From: Deltaproteobacteria bacterium
Lineage (GTDB): Bacteria; Desulfobacterota; Binatia; Bin18
Assembly (NCBI GenBank): GCA_016200595.1
Contig: JACQEL010000960.1
Span: forward strand, 1 to 8,436
Length of the DNA stretch: 8,436 bases
Direction of reading: 5' to 3'
Shown here: one piece after another, positions 1 to 6,325 of the stretch
Layout: each line of letters starts with the position of its first letter
Numbering within the stretch: the first letter of the stretch is position 1
The notes under the pieces: model-generated
What the model saw: the letters and a program-made list of their open reading frames with translations, nothing else
What the model was told of the DNA's origin: nothing
Database searches by the model: none
Made by a program: the position numbers and the translations under genes

Positions 1-68
1 AAGGGTAAACTGTCCATGGCTGCCTCCAGGGACGGGTCGTTTGGTCACTTCCCACCTTGGGGCAACCA

Positions 69-98
69 GGGCGCGCAGAGCAAGGGCTCTGCGCGCCC
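69..98. terminator. Perfect 13-bp GC-rich hairpin, possible terminator
   Basis: Positions 69-81 (GGGCGCGCAGAGC) and 86-98 (GCTCTGCGCGCCC) are exact reverse complements around the 4-nt loop AAGG. The stem is 11 of 13 G/C pairs, so it should fold strongly in RNA or single-stranded DNA. Neither strand shows a T-run after the stem, so it is not a standard intrinsic terminator. It could end transcription of a gene upstream of the window (a TAA sits at 6-8), stabilise a 3' end, or be an intergenic palindrome. The structure is certain; its role is not. Confidence 0.4.
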
Positions 99-290
99 GT
101 CACACACATTCGCTCTGATCAAAAAACCGGGAACTACAGTATTTTAAGAGTCGCCACATATTAGGGGAGTCTGTCGCCCAGCATCGTCTCCAACTCCTGA
201 CCGAGGTGATTCGCTTGTTGTTAACCATGGTGCCACAACAGCGAAGCTATACGGTCAGGGAAGAAAGTGCAGAGTACGGGAAGAATGACG

Positions 291-364
291 CATAAAGCAT
301 AAAACGTAATAAAACAAAAACTTCTGTCTCTTTTTACGTTTTACGCTTTACGTTTTACGTTTTT
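291..364. repeat. Heptad-based inverted repeat abutting the start codon
   Basis: The right side is a run of 7-bp units TTTTACG (332-338), TTTTACG (339-345), CTTTACG (346-352) and TTTTACG (353-359), then TTTTT directly before the ATG at 365. The left side has related units in the opposite orientation: CATAAAG (291-297), CATAAAA (298-304), CGTAATA (305-311). Positions 294-309 and 334-349 pair over 16 bp with one mismatch (A299 opposite C), with a 24-nt loop. The element occupies the place where the ribosome binding site of the next gene should be. It resembles the second element at 4901-5047 in design, but the heptad sequence differs. Confidence 0.8.
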
Positions 365-1150
365 ATGACTCCTTGGGACCCCCAACAATATCAACGCTTC
401 AGTAGCGAACGGTCACGGCCGTTTTTCGACCTGCTCGCGCAGGTACCGGATGATAATGTTCGCTACGTAGCGGACCTTGGCTGTGGGCCCGGTGAGCTAA
501 CGCACTCATTGTTATCTCGTTGGCCTGAGGCCACGATTCTAGGCGTGGACAATTCACCAGACATGCTTGCCGCAGCGGCCCGGTTGCCGGTGCATGCGCA
601 GCTCCAGTTTGTTGAAGCAGACCTGGCAACTTGGCGGCCTGATCAGCCCCTTGACCGTATCGTTTCTAATGCGGCGTTGCAGTGGGTCCCGGACCATGCC
701 AGTCTTTTGCCGCACTTAGTGAGCCTCCTGGCGCCGCAGGGGGTCTTGGCCGTGCAGATGCCGCGTAACTTCGATGAGCCTGCTCATCGCTTGTTGGCCG
801 AGGTTGTCAGACAGGAGCCGTGGGCGTCTCTGCTCGGCTCGTGGCGGGAGCGATTCTTTGTTGAGACTCCGACGTGGTATATCGATACACTTGACCATCT
901 TGGTCTAGAAGTCAGCCTGTGGGAGACTATCTACTACCATATTCTTACCGGACCGGATGCGGTACTGGAGTGGATGAAAGGTTCCGGGCTGCGACCAGTG
1001 CTGACTCGCCTGAGCCAGGATCAGCATGAGCAATTTCTCTCGGTCTACGGAGCGCGGCTGCGTGCCGCGTATCCGGTGAGTTCTGCCGGTACGCTCTATC
1101 CCTTTCGACGACCATTTTTTGTGGCGCGCAGGGAAGAGAAAGCTGTATGA
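365..1150 (+). CDS. tam: Trans-aconitate 2-methyltransferase-like SAM methyltransferase
   Basis: This is a 261-residue soluble class I SAM-dependent methyltransferase. It matches the Tam family along its length, from a start resembling the E. coli protein (MTPWDPQQY) to its end. Motif I is VADLGCGPGELT (residues 35-46), the acidic motif II residue is D62 (GVDNSP), and the family-type stretch NAALQWVPDH lies at 102-111, followed by LLAPQGVLAVQMP at 121-133. Tam methylates trans-aconitate, which would otherwise inhibit aconitase, in the cytoplasm. The homology supports the start at 365 although no Shine-Dalgarno sequence is present: heptad repeats run right up to the ATG. The stop overlaps the next start (ATGA), so the two genes are probably co-translated. 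Placed among tailoring-type genes, it may act on another carboxylate; that is inference. Confidence 0.85.
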   Translation: MTPWDPQQYQRFSSERSRPFFDLLAQVPDDNVRYVADLGCGPGELTHSLLSRWPEATILGVDNSPDMLAAAARLPVHAQLQFVEADLATWRPDQPLDRIVSNAALQWVPDHASLLPHLVSLLAPQGVLAVQMPRNFDEPAHRLLAEVVRQEPWASLLGSWRERFFVETPTWYIDTLDHLGLEVSLWETIYYHILTGPDAVLEWMKGSGLRPVLTRLSQDQHEQFLSVYGARLRAAYPVSSAGTLYPFRRPFFVARREEKAV

Positions 1151-2190
1151 CGTTGTTGCCGCAGTCTCAAGAGTCACTCGCGACTGCGTGTTTCAATTTT
1201 TACGGCTTGTCGCTTGAGATCTGCAGTCCTTCTGTCAGTCTCGTCGAGGAATTACGCCGGGACTTTTCCTACTTTCTGACGCCAGCGCAAAAGGCGCAGG
1301 TGCAAGTGCGAGTGCAGCTGCTGCCTCCGCCCTATCCAGACCTCCCCTCGGTCCCAGCTGCGCGCTTCACTGTACGGAACGTGTGTTTTCGACACAACCA
1401 GGTCATTTATCTGGACTACTTTGGTCAGGGGCTGGCCGTATTTGACCGACGCACGCAGCAGTGCGACGTGTATGGCACTGTTCCTGATGTTGTGCACGAG
1501 ATTGTCTATCTGTTCGTGCTTTCTACCGTGGGGCGTCATCTTGATAATCTGGGAATTCATAGAGTCCATGCCCTGGGCATGAGCTACCACCAACAGGGGA
1601 TTCTTCTCCTGCTGCCTTCGGGAGGGGGAAAAAGTACCATGGCGGTTGAACTGCTGCGCCAGCCAGGATTTTTTCTGTTGAGTGAGGACACGCCGTTAAT
1701 CGATCGGCGTGGTTTCATGCGGCCTTTTCCGTTGCGGTTAGGAGTCCGTCCCGAGCAGCCGACGGGAATTCCTGCGCAACATTTGCGCACGATGCAACGC
1801 ATGGTATTTGGTCCCAAAACTCTGATCGACATCGAGTATTTTCAAGGACGGGTAGGGCAGGCGGTCGAGCCTCACTTCCTGTTCGTTGGACAACGCCACC
1901 TTGGCAATGCCTCGGCGATTATACCGCTCTCCCGGCGTCGTGCCTTCTCTGCGCTCTTGCAGGACTTAGTTATTGGGCGTGGAGTGTACCAAGGAAGAGA
2001 ATTCCTCTGTGAGCCCAAGTTCAGGGAACTGCGAGACAAGGGCAAGCTCGGCATTGCGCGCGTGTATAATAGTCTGCGTCTGTTGGCTCGTACTTCTTCC
2101 CACCGGTTTATCTTAGGACGTGACATCGAGAAAAATCGGCAAACGCTTATCGAGTTTCTCCAGCGCGCTCTCGACTCGCGCGCCAGGTGA
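1147..2190 (+). CDS. HPr kinase-like P-loop protein
   Basis: This 347-residue protein has a C-terminal HPr kinase/PEP-carboxykinase-like ATP-binding half. The P-loop is PSGGGKST (157-164), preceded by hydrophobic LLLL where a first Gly is usual, so the classical G-x4-G-K pattern is incomplete. A family-like IHRVHALG stretch (137-144) precedes it, and SEDTPLI (179-185) sits where these proteins carry an acidic Walker-B-like pair. The N-terminal ~130 residues have no motif I can name. Stand-alone homologues of this type are not sugar-transport regulators; some occur in peptide-tailoring (lasso peptide) clusters, where one has been shown to phosphorylate the peptide. It overlaps the methyltransferase gene by 4 nt (ATGA), with GGAAGAG at about 1132-1138 as a likely ribosome binding site. 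No signal peptide or membrane segment is apparent. Substrate unknown. Confidence 0.75.
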   Translation: MTLLPQSQESLATACFNFYGLSLEICSPSVSLVEELRRDFSYFLTPAQKAQVQVRVQLLPPPYPDLPSVPAARFTVRNVCFRHNQVIYLDYFGQGLAVFDRRTQQCDVYGTVPDVVHEIVYLFVLSTVGRHLDNLGIHRVHALGMSYHQQGILLLLPSGGGKSTMAVELLRQPGFFLLSEDTPLIDRRGFMRPFPLRLGVRPEQPTGIPAQHLRTMQRMVFGPKTLIDIEYFQGRVGQAVEPHFLFVGQRHLGNASAIIPLSRRRAFSALLQDLVIGRGVYQGREFLCEPKFRELRDKGKLGIARVYNSLRLLARTSSHRFILGRDIEKNRQTLIEFLQRALDSRAR

Positions 2191-2228
2191 CGAAGCGCGC
2201 GACTGGGGAATTGGGCTAGAGGAAACGC

Positions 2229-2306
2229 GTGAAAATTGCTAGACCCTTTCTGACTTTGGGAGGAATACGAAGAACTTCTGGAGGCGAGTCTGAGAAACCA
2301 ACCTGA
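2229..2306 (+). CDS. Possible 25-residue peptide (speculative)
   Basis: A GTG start at 2229 opens 25 codons ending in TGA at 2304-2306; an in-frame TAG at 2217-2219 limits it upstream. AGAGGA (2218-2223) sits 5 nt before the GTG, which is good ribosome-binding spacing. The peptide includes RPFLTLGGIRRTSGG (residues 5-19), Lys/Glu-rich after that. The P-x-L...LG...T-x-GG pattern loosely recalls leader peptides of lasso-type precursors, but spacing is off by about one residue in two places and the would-be core (about 8 residues) is short. It lies between the HPr-kinase-like gene and the first glycosyltransferase gene, ending 10 nt before the latter's ATG. An open frame of this length arises easily by chance, so it may equally be a translational leader or nothing. 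Confidence 0.25.
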   Translation: MKIARPFLTLGGIRRTSGGESEKPT

Positions 2307-2316
2307 GAGAAACCTT

Positions 2317-3570
2317 ATGAATCAGCCAGCCGTGCCTGGCAATAGAGCCTTCCTTAATATCCTTGCCATTGCGCCTCTGCCTTTCTGGAGTGAAGGGACG
2401 GAGACTTTCCTGTTTGGTGGGTCAATCTTTTTCGCTGAATTGCTGCCGCGGTTGGCTCAGTTGGGCCATACGGTGAGGGTCATTGCTGAAGCTCCCCCGA
2501 TGCCAGCTGACCAGCCGCGAACCGGACTCCCTTGGACTATTCCCAACCTTGCGGTTGAGTGGTTTGCTTGTGTGTATCGTCGTGGGTCCAGCGTTGCCTC
2601 GTCTTTTCCGCCAGAGGAGGAACATACTCAGGTAAGAGTCATATTTGACCGTATGGTGAGAGCCTGCAGGCCGGATGTCGTCCTTCTTGGGCGAGAGCTG
2701 CATGCTTGGTATCTCGGGGATCTTTGCCAGGAGCTCGCACTCCCTTCTCTCTTGATTGTCCATGGTACCCCAGCGGCTGCTTTTGTGCGAGAGACGTACC
2801 CAGAAGCAGTCAAGCAGGAACTTCTTGCGTGTTTTGCCCGCAGCAGTCGTCTTGTTACTGTGGCCCCTTATCTAGAAAAAATCATCCGGAGTCATGGGGT
2901 CATGCAAGTCCAGACGATCCCCAACGTGACCGACACGACCCGCTTCCGCCCGCTCCCCAAAGACCCTCTTCTCCTGAAAGAATTGCGTATTGCGCCTCAT
3001 CAGGTGGTGGTGGGCCACATCTCGGCTCTGAGGCCAATGTACCGACCCTTGGATGTCGTGCACTCAGCGGAACGCGTTCTCAAGGCGGCTCCTGAGGTTG
3101 TTTATCTGATTGTGGGGCAAGGACAGTGTCGGCAAGAGATGGAAGAATTCTGCAGGAGAAAAGGCATCACCGCCAGCTTCAGATACCTTGGAGAAGTCAA
3201 TCATCAGCAGGTCCTGCAGTACCTCAACCTTATGGATATGGTTCTTCTGCCGTCGGAAAGTGATGGGGTCCCTCTGTTCGCCTACCGAGAGACCCAAGCG
3301 TGCGGTCGCGTCTTGCTCCTCAGTGATATTCCCGCGGCGTGCGAGGCGGTTGTGGATGGAGAAACCGGAGTGCTCTTTCGCTTAGGCGATATGCAAGATC
3401 TGGCCACGAAGACCCTGGCGCTGATTAGGGATGCCTCGTGGCGGCGGAAGATCGGCGAACAAGCCAGAGCGGTCGCGGTAACACAAACACTGGACCGATG
3501 GGTGCAGGCCTATGACGACGTGTTACGCCGCACGGCTTCATACGTTGAATCCCCCACGGCGGAAAGCTGA
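2317..3570 (+). CDS. GT4-type glycosyltransferase, copy A
   Basis: A 417-residue GT-B fold glycosyltransferase expected to move a sugar from a nucleotide-sugar donor to an unknown acceptor in the cytoplasm or at the inner membrane face. The N-terminal domain shows GG (34-35) and GHTVRVIAE (50-58), then LLIVHG (145-150). The C-terminal donor domain shows VVYLIVGQGQCR (261-272), LGEVNHQQV (291-299), YLNLMDMVLLPS (302-313) and GETGVLFRLGD (348-358). Two usual donor-site landmarks are altered. The E-x7-E motif reads PSESDGVPLFAYRE, with D316 and E325 eight residues apart. The Lys common before the D-x-[VI] helix is Tyr (MYRPLDVV, Y242). Copy B keeps E-x7-E and Lys there. This could mean a changed donor or reduced activity. 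The start has a weak GAGAGA at 2305-2310. It is separated by only 8 nt from the nucleotidyltransferase gene that follows, so probably co-transcribed. Confidence 0.88.
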   Translation: MNQPAVPGNRAFLNILAIAPLPFWSEGTETFLFGGSIFFAELLPRLAQLGHTVRVIAEAPPMPADQPRTGLPWTIPNLAVEWFACVYRRGSSVASSFPPEEEHTQVRVIFDRMVRACRPDVVLLGRELHAWYLGDLCQELALPSLLIVHGTPAAAFVRETYPEAVKQELLACFARSSRLVTVAPYLEKIIRSHGVMQVQTIPNVTDTTRFRPLPKDPLLLKELRIAPHQVVVGHISALRPMYRPLDVVHSAERVLKAAPEVVYLIVGQGQCRQEMEEFCRRKGITASFRYLGEVNHQQVLQYLNLMDMVLLPSESDGVPLFAYRETQACGRVLLLSDIPAACEAVVDGETGVLFRLGDMQDLATKTLALIRDASWRRKIGEQARAVAVTQTLDRWVQAYDDVLRRTASYVESPTAES

Positions 3571-3578
3571 GCACGGCT

Positions 3579-4856
3579 ATGCCTATGTGGATGCCGGGCA
3601 CAGAAACCCAACTCTATCGGTTCTTCGCGAAAATTGCGGCTTTACTGCTGGGGAGAATGAATCCGGTCGTGAGTGTGTACGTGAGAAGAAGTGTGGCCTG
3701 TGGAGAGGTGGTCTTGCGCAAGAGCGATATTGATCTCCACGTTCTCATTAAGCCTTTTGCGGATGTGTCCACCGAGGCGGAATTCCTGCGGGACTTCACG
3801 CGCAAATTTCTGACTTTGAAACGGCGGCTGCCTGGCATGGGACACTGTGAAGTGAGTACCTTTGCCGAGTTAGCCCACTGGTATCAAATCCGGGCATACA
3901 GCTGGTATCGTGACCGCGGATGGCTGAGGCTCTATGGTCAAGAGTGTGAACGGCCTCAGGTCTCCCTGAGCGATGAGGAGTGCCGAGATTCGCTCTTGTG
4001 GTGGTTCTTCCAAGTCTGGGAATCTCTTCCCGCGTTCTACCGGACTGGAGACGTCCGCAATTGCTGTAACCAACTTTTAGATATGGTGAACGCGTATGGG
4101 TTTTACATCGGGGCATTCACGACTCCTCAGCGACGGGCCGACCTGCTGCAGTACTGGCAAAAGGTCTCCCCACCCACGTGCGAATCGTCCGAGTTGCGCA
4201 CTGCCTATCGGCATGGGTTTCGTGGCGATTATCGCGCGCTCAAGCCGTGGCTGTACCAGGAAACTCTCCGGTTGAGTGATACTCTTTATGCCCATGTGGT
4301 GCGAAAACTGGAAGGAGAGGGGTGCCCCTCTGAGTTGCATTCTCACGTGCCTTTCGCTTTTTCTCGACGGACCTATCGGCTGGTGGATCCACTTTGTCCA
4401 GCAGACGTGACGCGAGCACTCACAGACATGGAGAAGAATCCCGGGGTTTGTGTCACCACTGAAAAGGCGCTCAAACTCTACCTGTATCATCGCAATCCCT
4501 GGGAATATTACTCTCTACAAGCTCATAATCAGCCGTTCCCGTTTTCTCCGCCGCCGCCAGAAGCCCTCCAGCGGGCCGTTCGCTTTTCCCTGCACCGCGA
4601 GGTTCCGCGCAGGGCAGGATTCGCGATAGGGAGGAAAATAGACCGTAACCCCACCATCGGTCTCCAATCTGCACAATGCCGCTTGTACCTCGAACAAGGA
4701 AAGATAGCGGTCAGCGCCGCGGATCTTCTGCAGCAATATAAACTCGCCTGTGGTACCTGGCCGTACAGAGAGATTTCCTCGCTGGACGATTATTTCCTCT
4801 ACACGTACCCGGAAGTCTGCCGGACCATAGCTGAGATTTCACAAAAAGTTACCTAA
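3579..4856 (+). CDS. Nucleotidyltransferase-fold protein, copy A
   Basis: A 425-residue protein with an N-terminal polymerase-beta-like nucleotidyltransferase domain: VYVRRSVACGEV (33-44), then SDIDLHVLIKP (49-59), where D50 and D52 are the expected metal-binding pair. The usual GS of the fold (as in RGSxARGE) reads RS (R37-S38), a Gly-to-Arg change, and C41 replaces the usual Arg. Downstream come SWYRDRGWLRLYG (108-120) and an aromatic helix LLWWFFQVWESLP (139-151). A long C-terminal region has HRNPWEYY (304-311) and IGRKIDRN (350-357); I cannot assign it to a named domain. The family transfers an NMP to a small molecule, sugar or protein, but no substrate can be inferred. Three in-frame ATGs (3579, 3585, 3591) are possible starts. 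Paralogue of the gene at 6326-7603. Confidence 0.75.
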   Translation: MPMWMPGTETQLYRFFAKIAALLLGRMNPVVSVYVRRSVACGEVVLRKSDIDLHVLIKPFADVSTEAEFLRDFTRKFLTLKRRLPGMGHCEVSTFAELAHWYQIRAYSWYRDRGWLRLYGQECERPQVSLSDEECRDSLLWWFFQVWESLPAFYRTGDVRNCCNQLLDMVNAYGFYIGAFTTPQRRADLLQYWQKVSPPTCESSELRTAYRHGFRGDYRALKPWLYQETLRLSDTLYAHVVRKLEGEGCPSELHSHVPFAFSRRTYRLVDPLCPADVTRALTDMEKNPGVCVTTEKALKLYLYHRNPWEYYSLQAHNQPFPFSPPPPEALQRAVRFSLHREVPRRAGFAIGRKIDRNPTIGLQSAQCRLYLEQGKIAVSAADLLQQYKLACGTWPYREISSLDDYFLYTYPEVCRTIAEISQKVT

Positions 4857-4900
4857 TACCTGGAGGTGACGGGAGACAGACTCTTGCCATACTATTCTGT

Positions 4901-5047
4901 GTAAGCGTTCAGCCGTCAGCCATCAGCTTTCAGCAAAAACAAGGAGAGTCTGTCAGCAGGCGAGGCTGCCGCGCGTGAGAAGTTGGTTGGACTCTCTTAG
5001 AGTCCTTTGTCTGGCTGACGGATGAGAGCTAATAGCTGAACGCTTAC
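4901..5047. repeat. Second heptad-based inverted repeat element
   Basis: The 147-bp element in the 258-bp gap between the two module copies is bounded by a perfect 13-bp inverted repeat, GTAAGCGTTCAGC (4901-4913) and GCTGAACGCTTAC (5035-5047). Inside, both arms continue as related 7-bp units. The left arm is GTTCAGC, CGTCAGC, CATCAGC, TTTCAGC (4907-4934); the right arm, read in reverse, is GTTCAGC, TATTAGC, TCTCATC, CGTCAGC (5014-5041). The centre holds a small perfect stem, GGACTCT (4989-4995) with AGAGTCC (4999-5005), followed by TTTGT, at best a weak terminator. Flanks TACTATTCTGT (4890-4900) and TACTCTGT (5049-5056) are similar, which may hint at a decayed target duplication. It looks like a non-autonomous, MITE-like or intergenic palindromic repeat with no coding capacity. 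Confidence 0.75.
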
Positions 5048-5114
5048 CTACTCTGTTGCCCCAGGTCAGTATGGAGTTGTCCAGTCAGCGCATCAGGAGA
5101 AAAGAGCATAATTA

Positions 5115-6314
5115 ATGCCGCCAACGTCTCCCCTCAACATCCTTTTCGTCGGCACGCTCCCTCCACGTTTGGGAGGATCTGCCATCGCGAATTCCCAGCT
5201 TCTCATTGGCTGTGCCGCATTGGGGCATACGGTCCGTGCCCTGGCGCCCATCACGGCTGAAGCGCTGCAATCTGGCGATGCTTTTGCGGCTGATCATCCC
5301 AGCCTCGGGGTGACGCGCTACCGCGTTCCCTCTTTTGAGAACTCCCCTGACCGTCCGGCCTCTGACCACCATCGCCAAGTGGAAGGTACCCAGATTCAGG
5401 AAATGCTCCCAGCCCTTATTACCCACCAGCGTCCCGATATTCTGATCATCGGGCGGGAAGCCTTCGCCTCGTATGTTCCTCAGCTCGCCCGCACCTATTC
5501 TTTGCCTTGTCTCTTGATGGTCCATGGAGCCACGACCATAGGAATCCTGACCGGTACTTACCCTGAAGCCTTGGCCCGGCAGTTACTTGAGCAATATCGC
5601 CAGGTCGCTCTCATCGTCACTCCGGCTCACCATATGGCAGACAATCTGCGCCGGTTAGGGCTCATGAACCTCAAGGTCATTGCCAACGCGGTCGATCTCC
5701 AGCGCTTCGCTCCCAGGCCGAAGAACGAGGCTTTACGGCGGCAACTCGCCATTCGCGACGATGACATCACTGTGCTGCATGTGTCAAATCTGAAATCGCT
5801 GAAACGGCCCCTGGACTTGGTCAAGGCAGCGGAGAGAACGCTCCCACAGAATTCCACCCTTGTGTATGTGATCGTAGGGGACGGACCGTGCCGAGCGGCA
5901 ATGGAAGATGCTTGTCGATCCAGCCAGATTGCCGAGAAGTTCAGATTCGTTGGTGAGGTCAGTCATGAGCGCATACCGGATTATCTTAATCTGGCTGATA
6001 TGGTGGTGATGCCCTCGGCCGCGGAGACCCAGGCACTGGTGTACCTGGAGACCCAAGCCTGTGCACGTCTTCTTTTGGCCAGTGATATTCCTGGGGCCCG
6101 AGAGGTGATTGTAAATGGCGAGACTGGTCTTTTGTTCCGTACCGGAGACATTGACGACTTGACTGCCAAGACGCTCCTGGCAGCGAGCGATCCTAAACGC
6201 CGCGCCGACATTGGGCGTACGGCGTGGGAACGGGTGCAGGTCCATTCGCTCAGCCATGCCGTAGCCACGTACGCAGCCACCTTAGCAGAGGTCGTCCGGC
6301 AACAGCAAAAGTAA
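5115..6314 (+). CDS. GT4-type glycosyltransferase, copy B
   Basis: A 399-residue GT-B glycosyltransferase, paralogous to the gene at 2317-3570. Landmarks: GG (20-21), LGHTVRALAP (36-45), LLMVHG (133-138), then the donor domain with HVSNLKSLKRPLDLV (222-236, K230 at the usual donor-phosphate position), VIVGDGPCRAAME (252-264), FVGEVSHERI (278-287), YLNLADMVVMPS (290-301), an intact E-x7-E (E304 to E312 in PSAAETQALVYLE) and GETGLLFRTGD (335-345). It keeps the canonical donor site better than copy A. The start at 5115 gives the LNILFVGTLPP beginning typical of the fold. AGGAG at 5095-5099 is 15 nt upstream; AAAGAG at 5101-5106 is nearer. The ATG overlaps the stop of a 14-codon frame (TAATG, 5113-5117). 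The nucleotidyltransferase gene follows closely. Confidence 0.9.
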   Translation: MPPTSPLNILFVGTLPPRLGGSAIANSQLLIGCAALGHTVRALAPITAEALQSGDAFAADHPSLGVTRYRVPSFENSPDRPASDHHRQVEGTQIQEMLPALITHQRPDILIIGREAFASYVPQLARTYSLPCLLMVHGATTIGILTGTYPEALARQLLEQYRQVALIVTPAHHMADNLRRLGLMNLKVIANAVDLQRFAPRPKNEALRRQLAIRDDDITVLHVSNLKSLKRPLDLVKAAERTLPQNSTLVYVIVGDGPCRAAMEDACRSSQIAEKFRFVGEVSHERIPDYLNLADMVVMPSAAETQALVYLETQACARLLLASDIPGAREVIVNGETGLLFRTGDIDDLTAKTLLAASDPKRRADIGRTAWERVQVHSLSHAVATYAATLAEVVRQQQK

Positions 6315-6318
6315 GGAG
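6312..6318 (+). promoter_or_regulatory. Strong ribosome binding site overlapping a stop codon
   Basis: TAAGGAG, a near-complete anti-Shine-Dalgarno match, begins on the TAA stop of the glycosyltransferase gene. It is 7 nt before an in-frame TTG at 6326, 22 nt before a GTG at 6341 and 28 nt before an ATG at 6347. Only the TTG has ideal spacing, which decides the start chosen for the nucleotidyltransferase gene and implies translational coupling to the upstream gene. Confidence 0.65.
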
Positions 6319-6325
6319 ACGCTTC

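Larger units (their letters stand above)
1..364. other. Non-coding upstream region
   Basis: No convincing complete gene lies here. A TAA at 6-8 (frame 3) could be the end of a gene that lies mostly before the window, but too little is visible to tell. The stretch holds a perfect GC-rich hairpin (69-98) and a heptad inverted repeat (291-364), listed separately. Frame 2 is open from 119 to a TAA at 293-295 and reads rather protein-like (for example HRLQLLTEVIRLLLTM), but it has no ATG, GTG or TTG before 206 and no ribosome binding site, so it is treated as a possible gene remnant and not a gene. I see no convincing -35/-10 promoter pair. Confidence 0.6.

Noticed and set aside
215..253. Possible promoter (TTGTTG/TTGTTA with a TATA-like CTATAC)
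   Set aside because: The spacing is about 24 nt or more, too long for a sigma-70 promoter, and no other pairing fits.
2176..2202. Stem TCGCGCG / CGCGCGA around the stop of the kinase-like gene
   Set aside because: The 7-bp stem has a 13-nt loop and no T-run, and CG-rich alternating sequence pairs easily by chance, so it was not called a terminator.
2706..3385. Plus-strand frames inside glycosyltransferase A
   Set aside because: Low-complexity, motif-free translations overlapping a gene supported by GT4 landmarks.
4866..4904. 12-codon GTG frame after nucleotidyltransferase A
   Set aside because: Too short, no conserved feature, and it ends at the boundary of the repeat element.
6224..6325. 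Longer N-terminus for nucleotidyltransferase B from an ATG at 6224
   Set aside because: It would overlap the glycosyltransferase gene by about 90 nt. The Arg-rich extension has no counterpart in copy A, and a strong ribosome binding site sits at 6312-6318.
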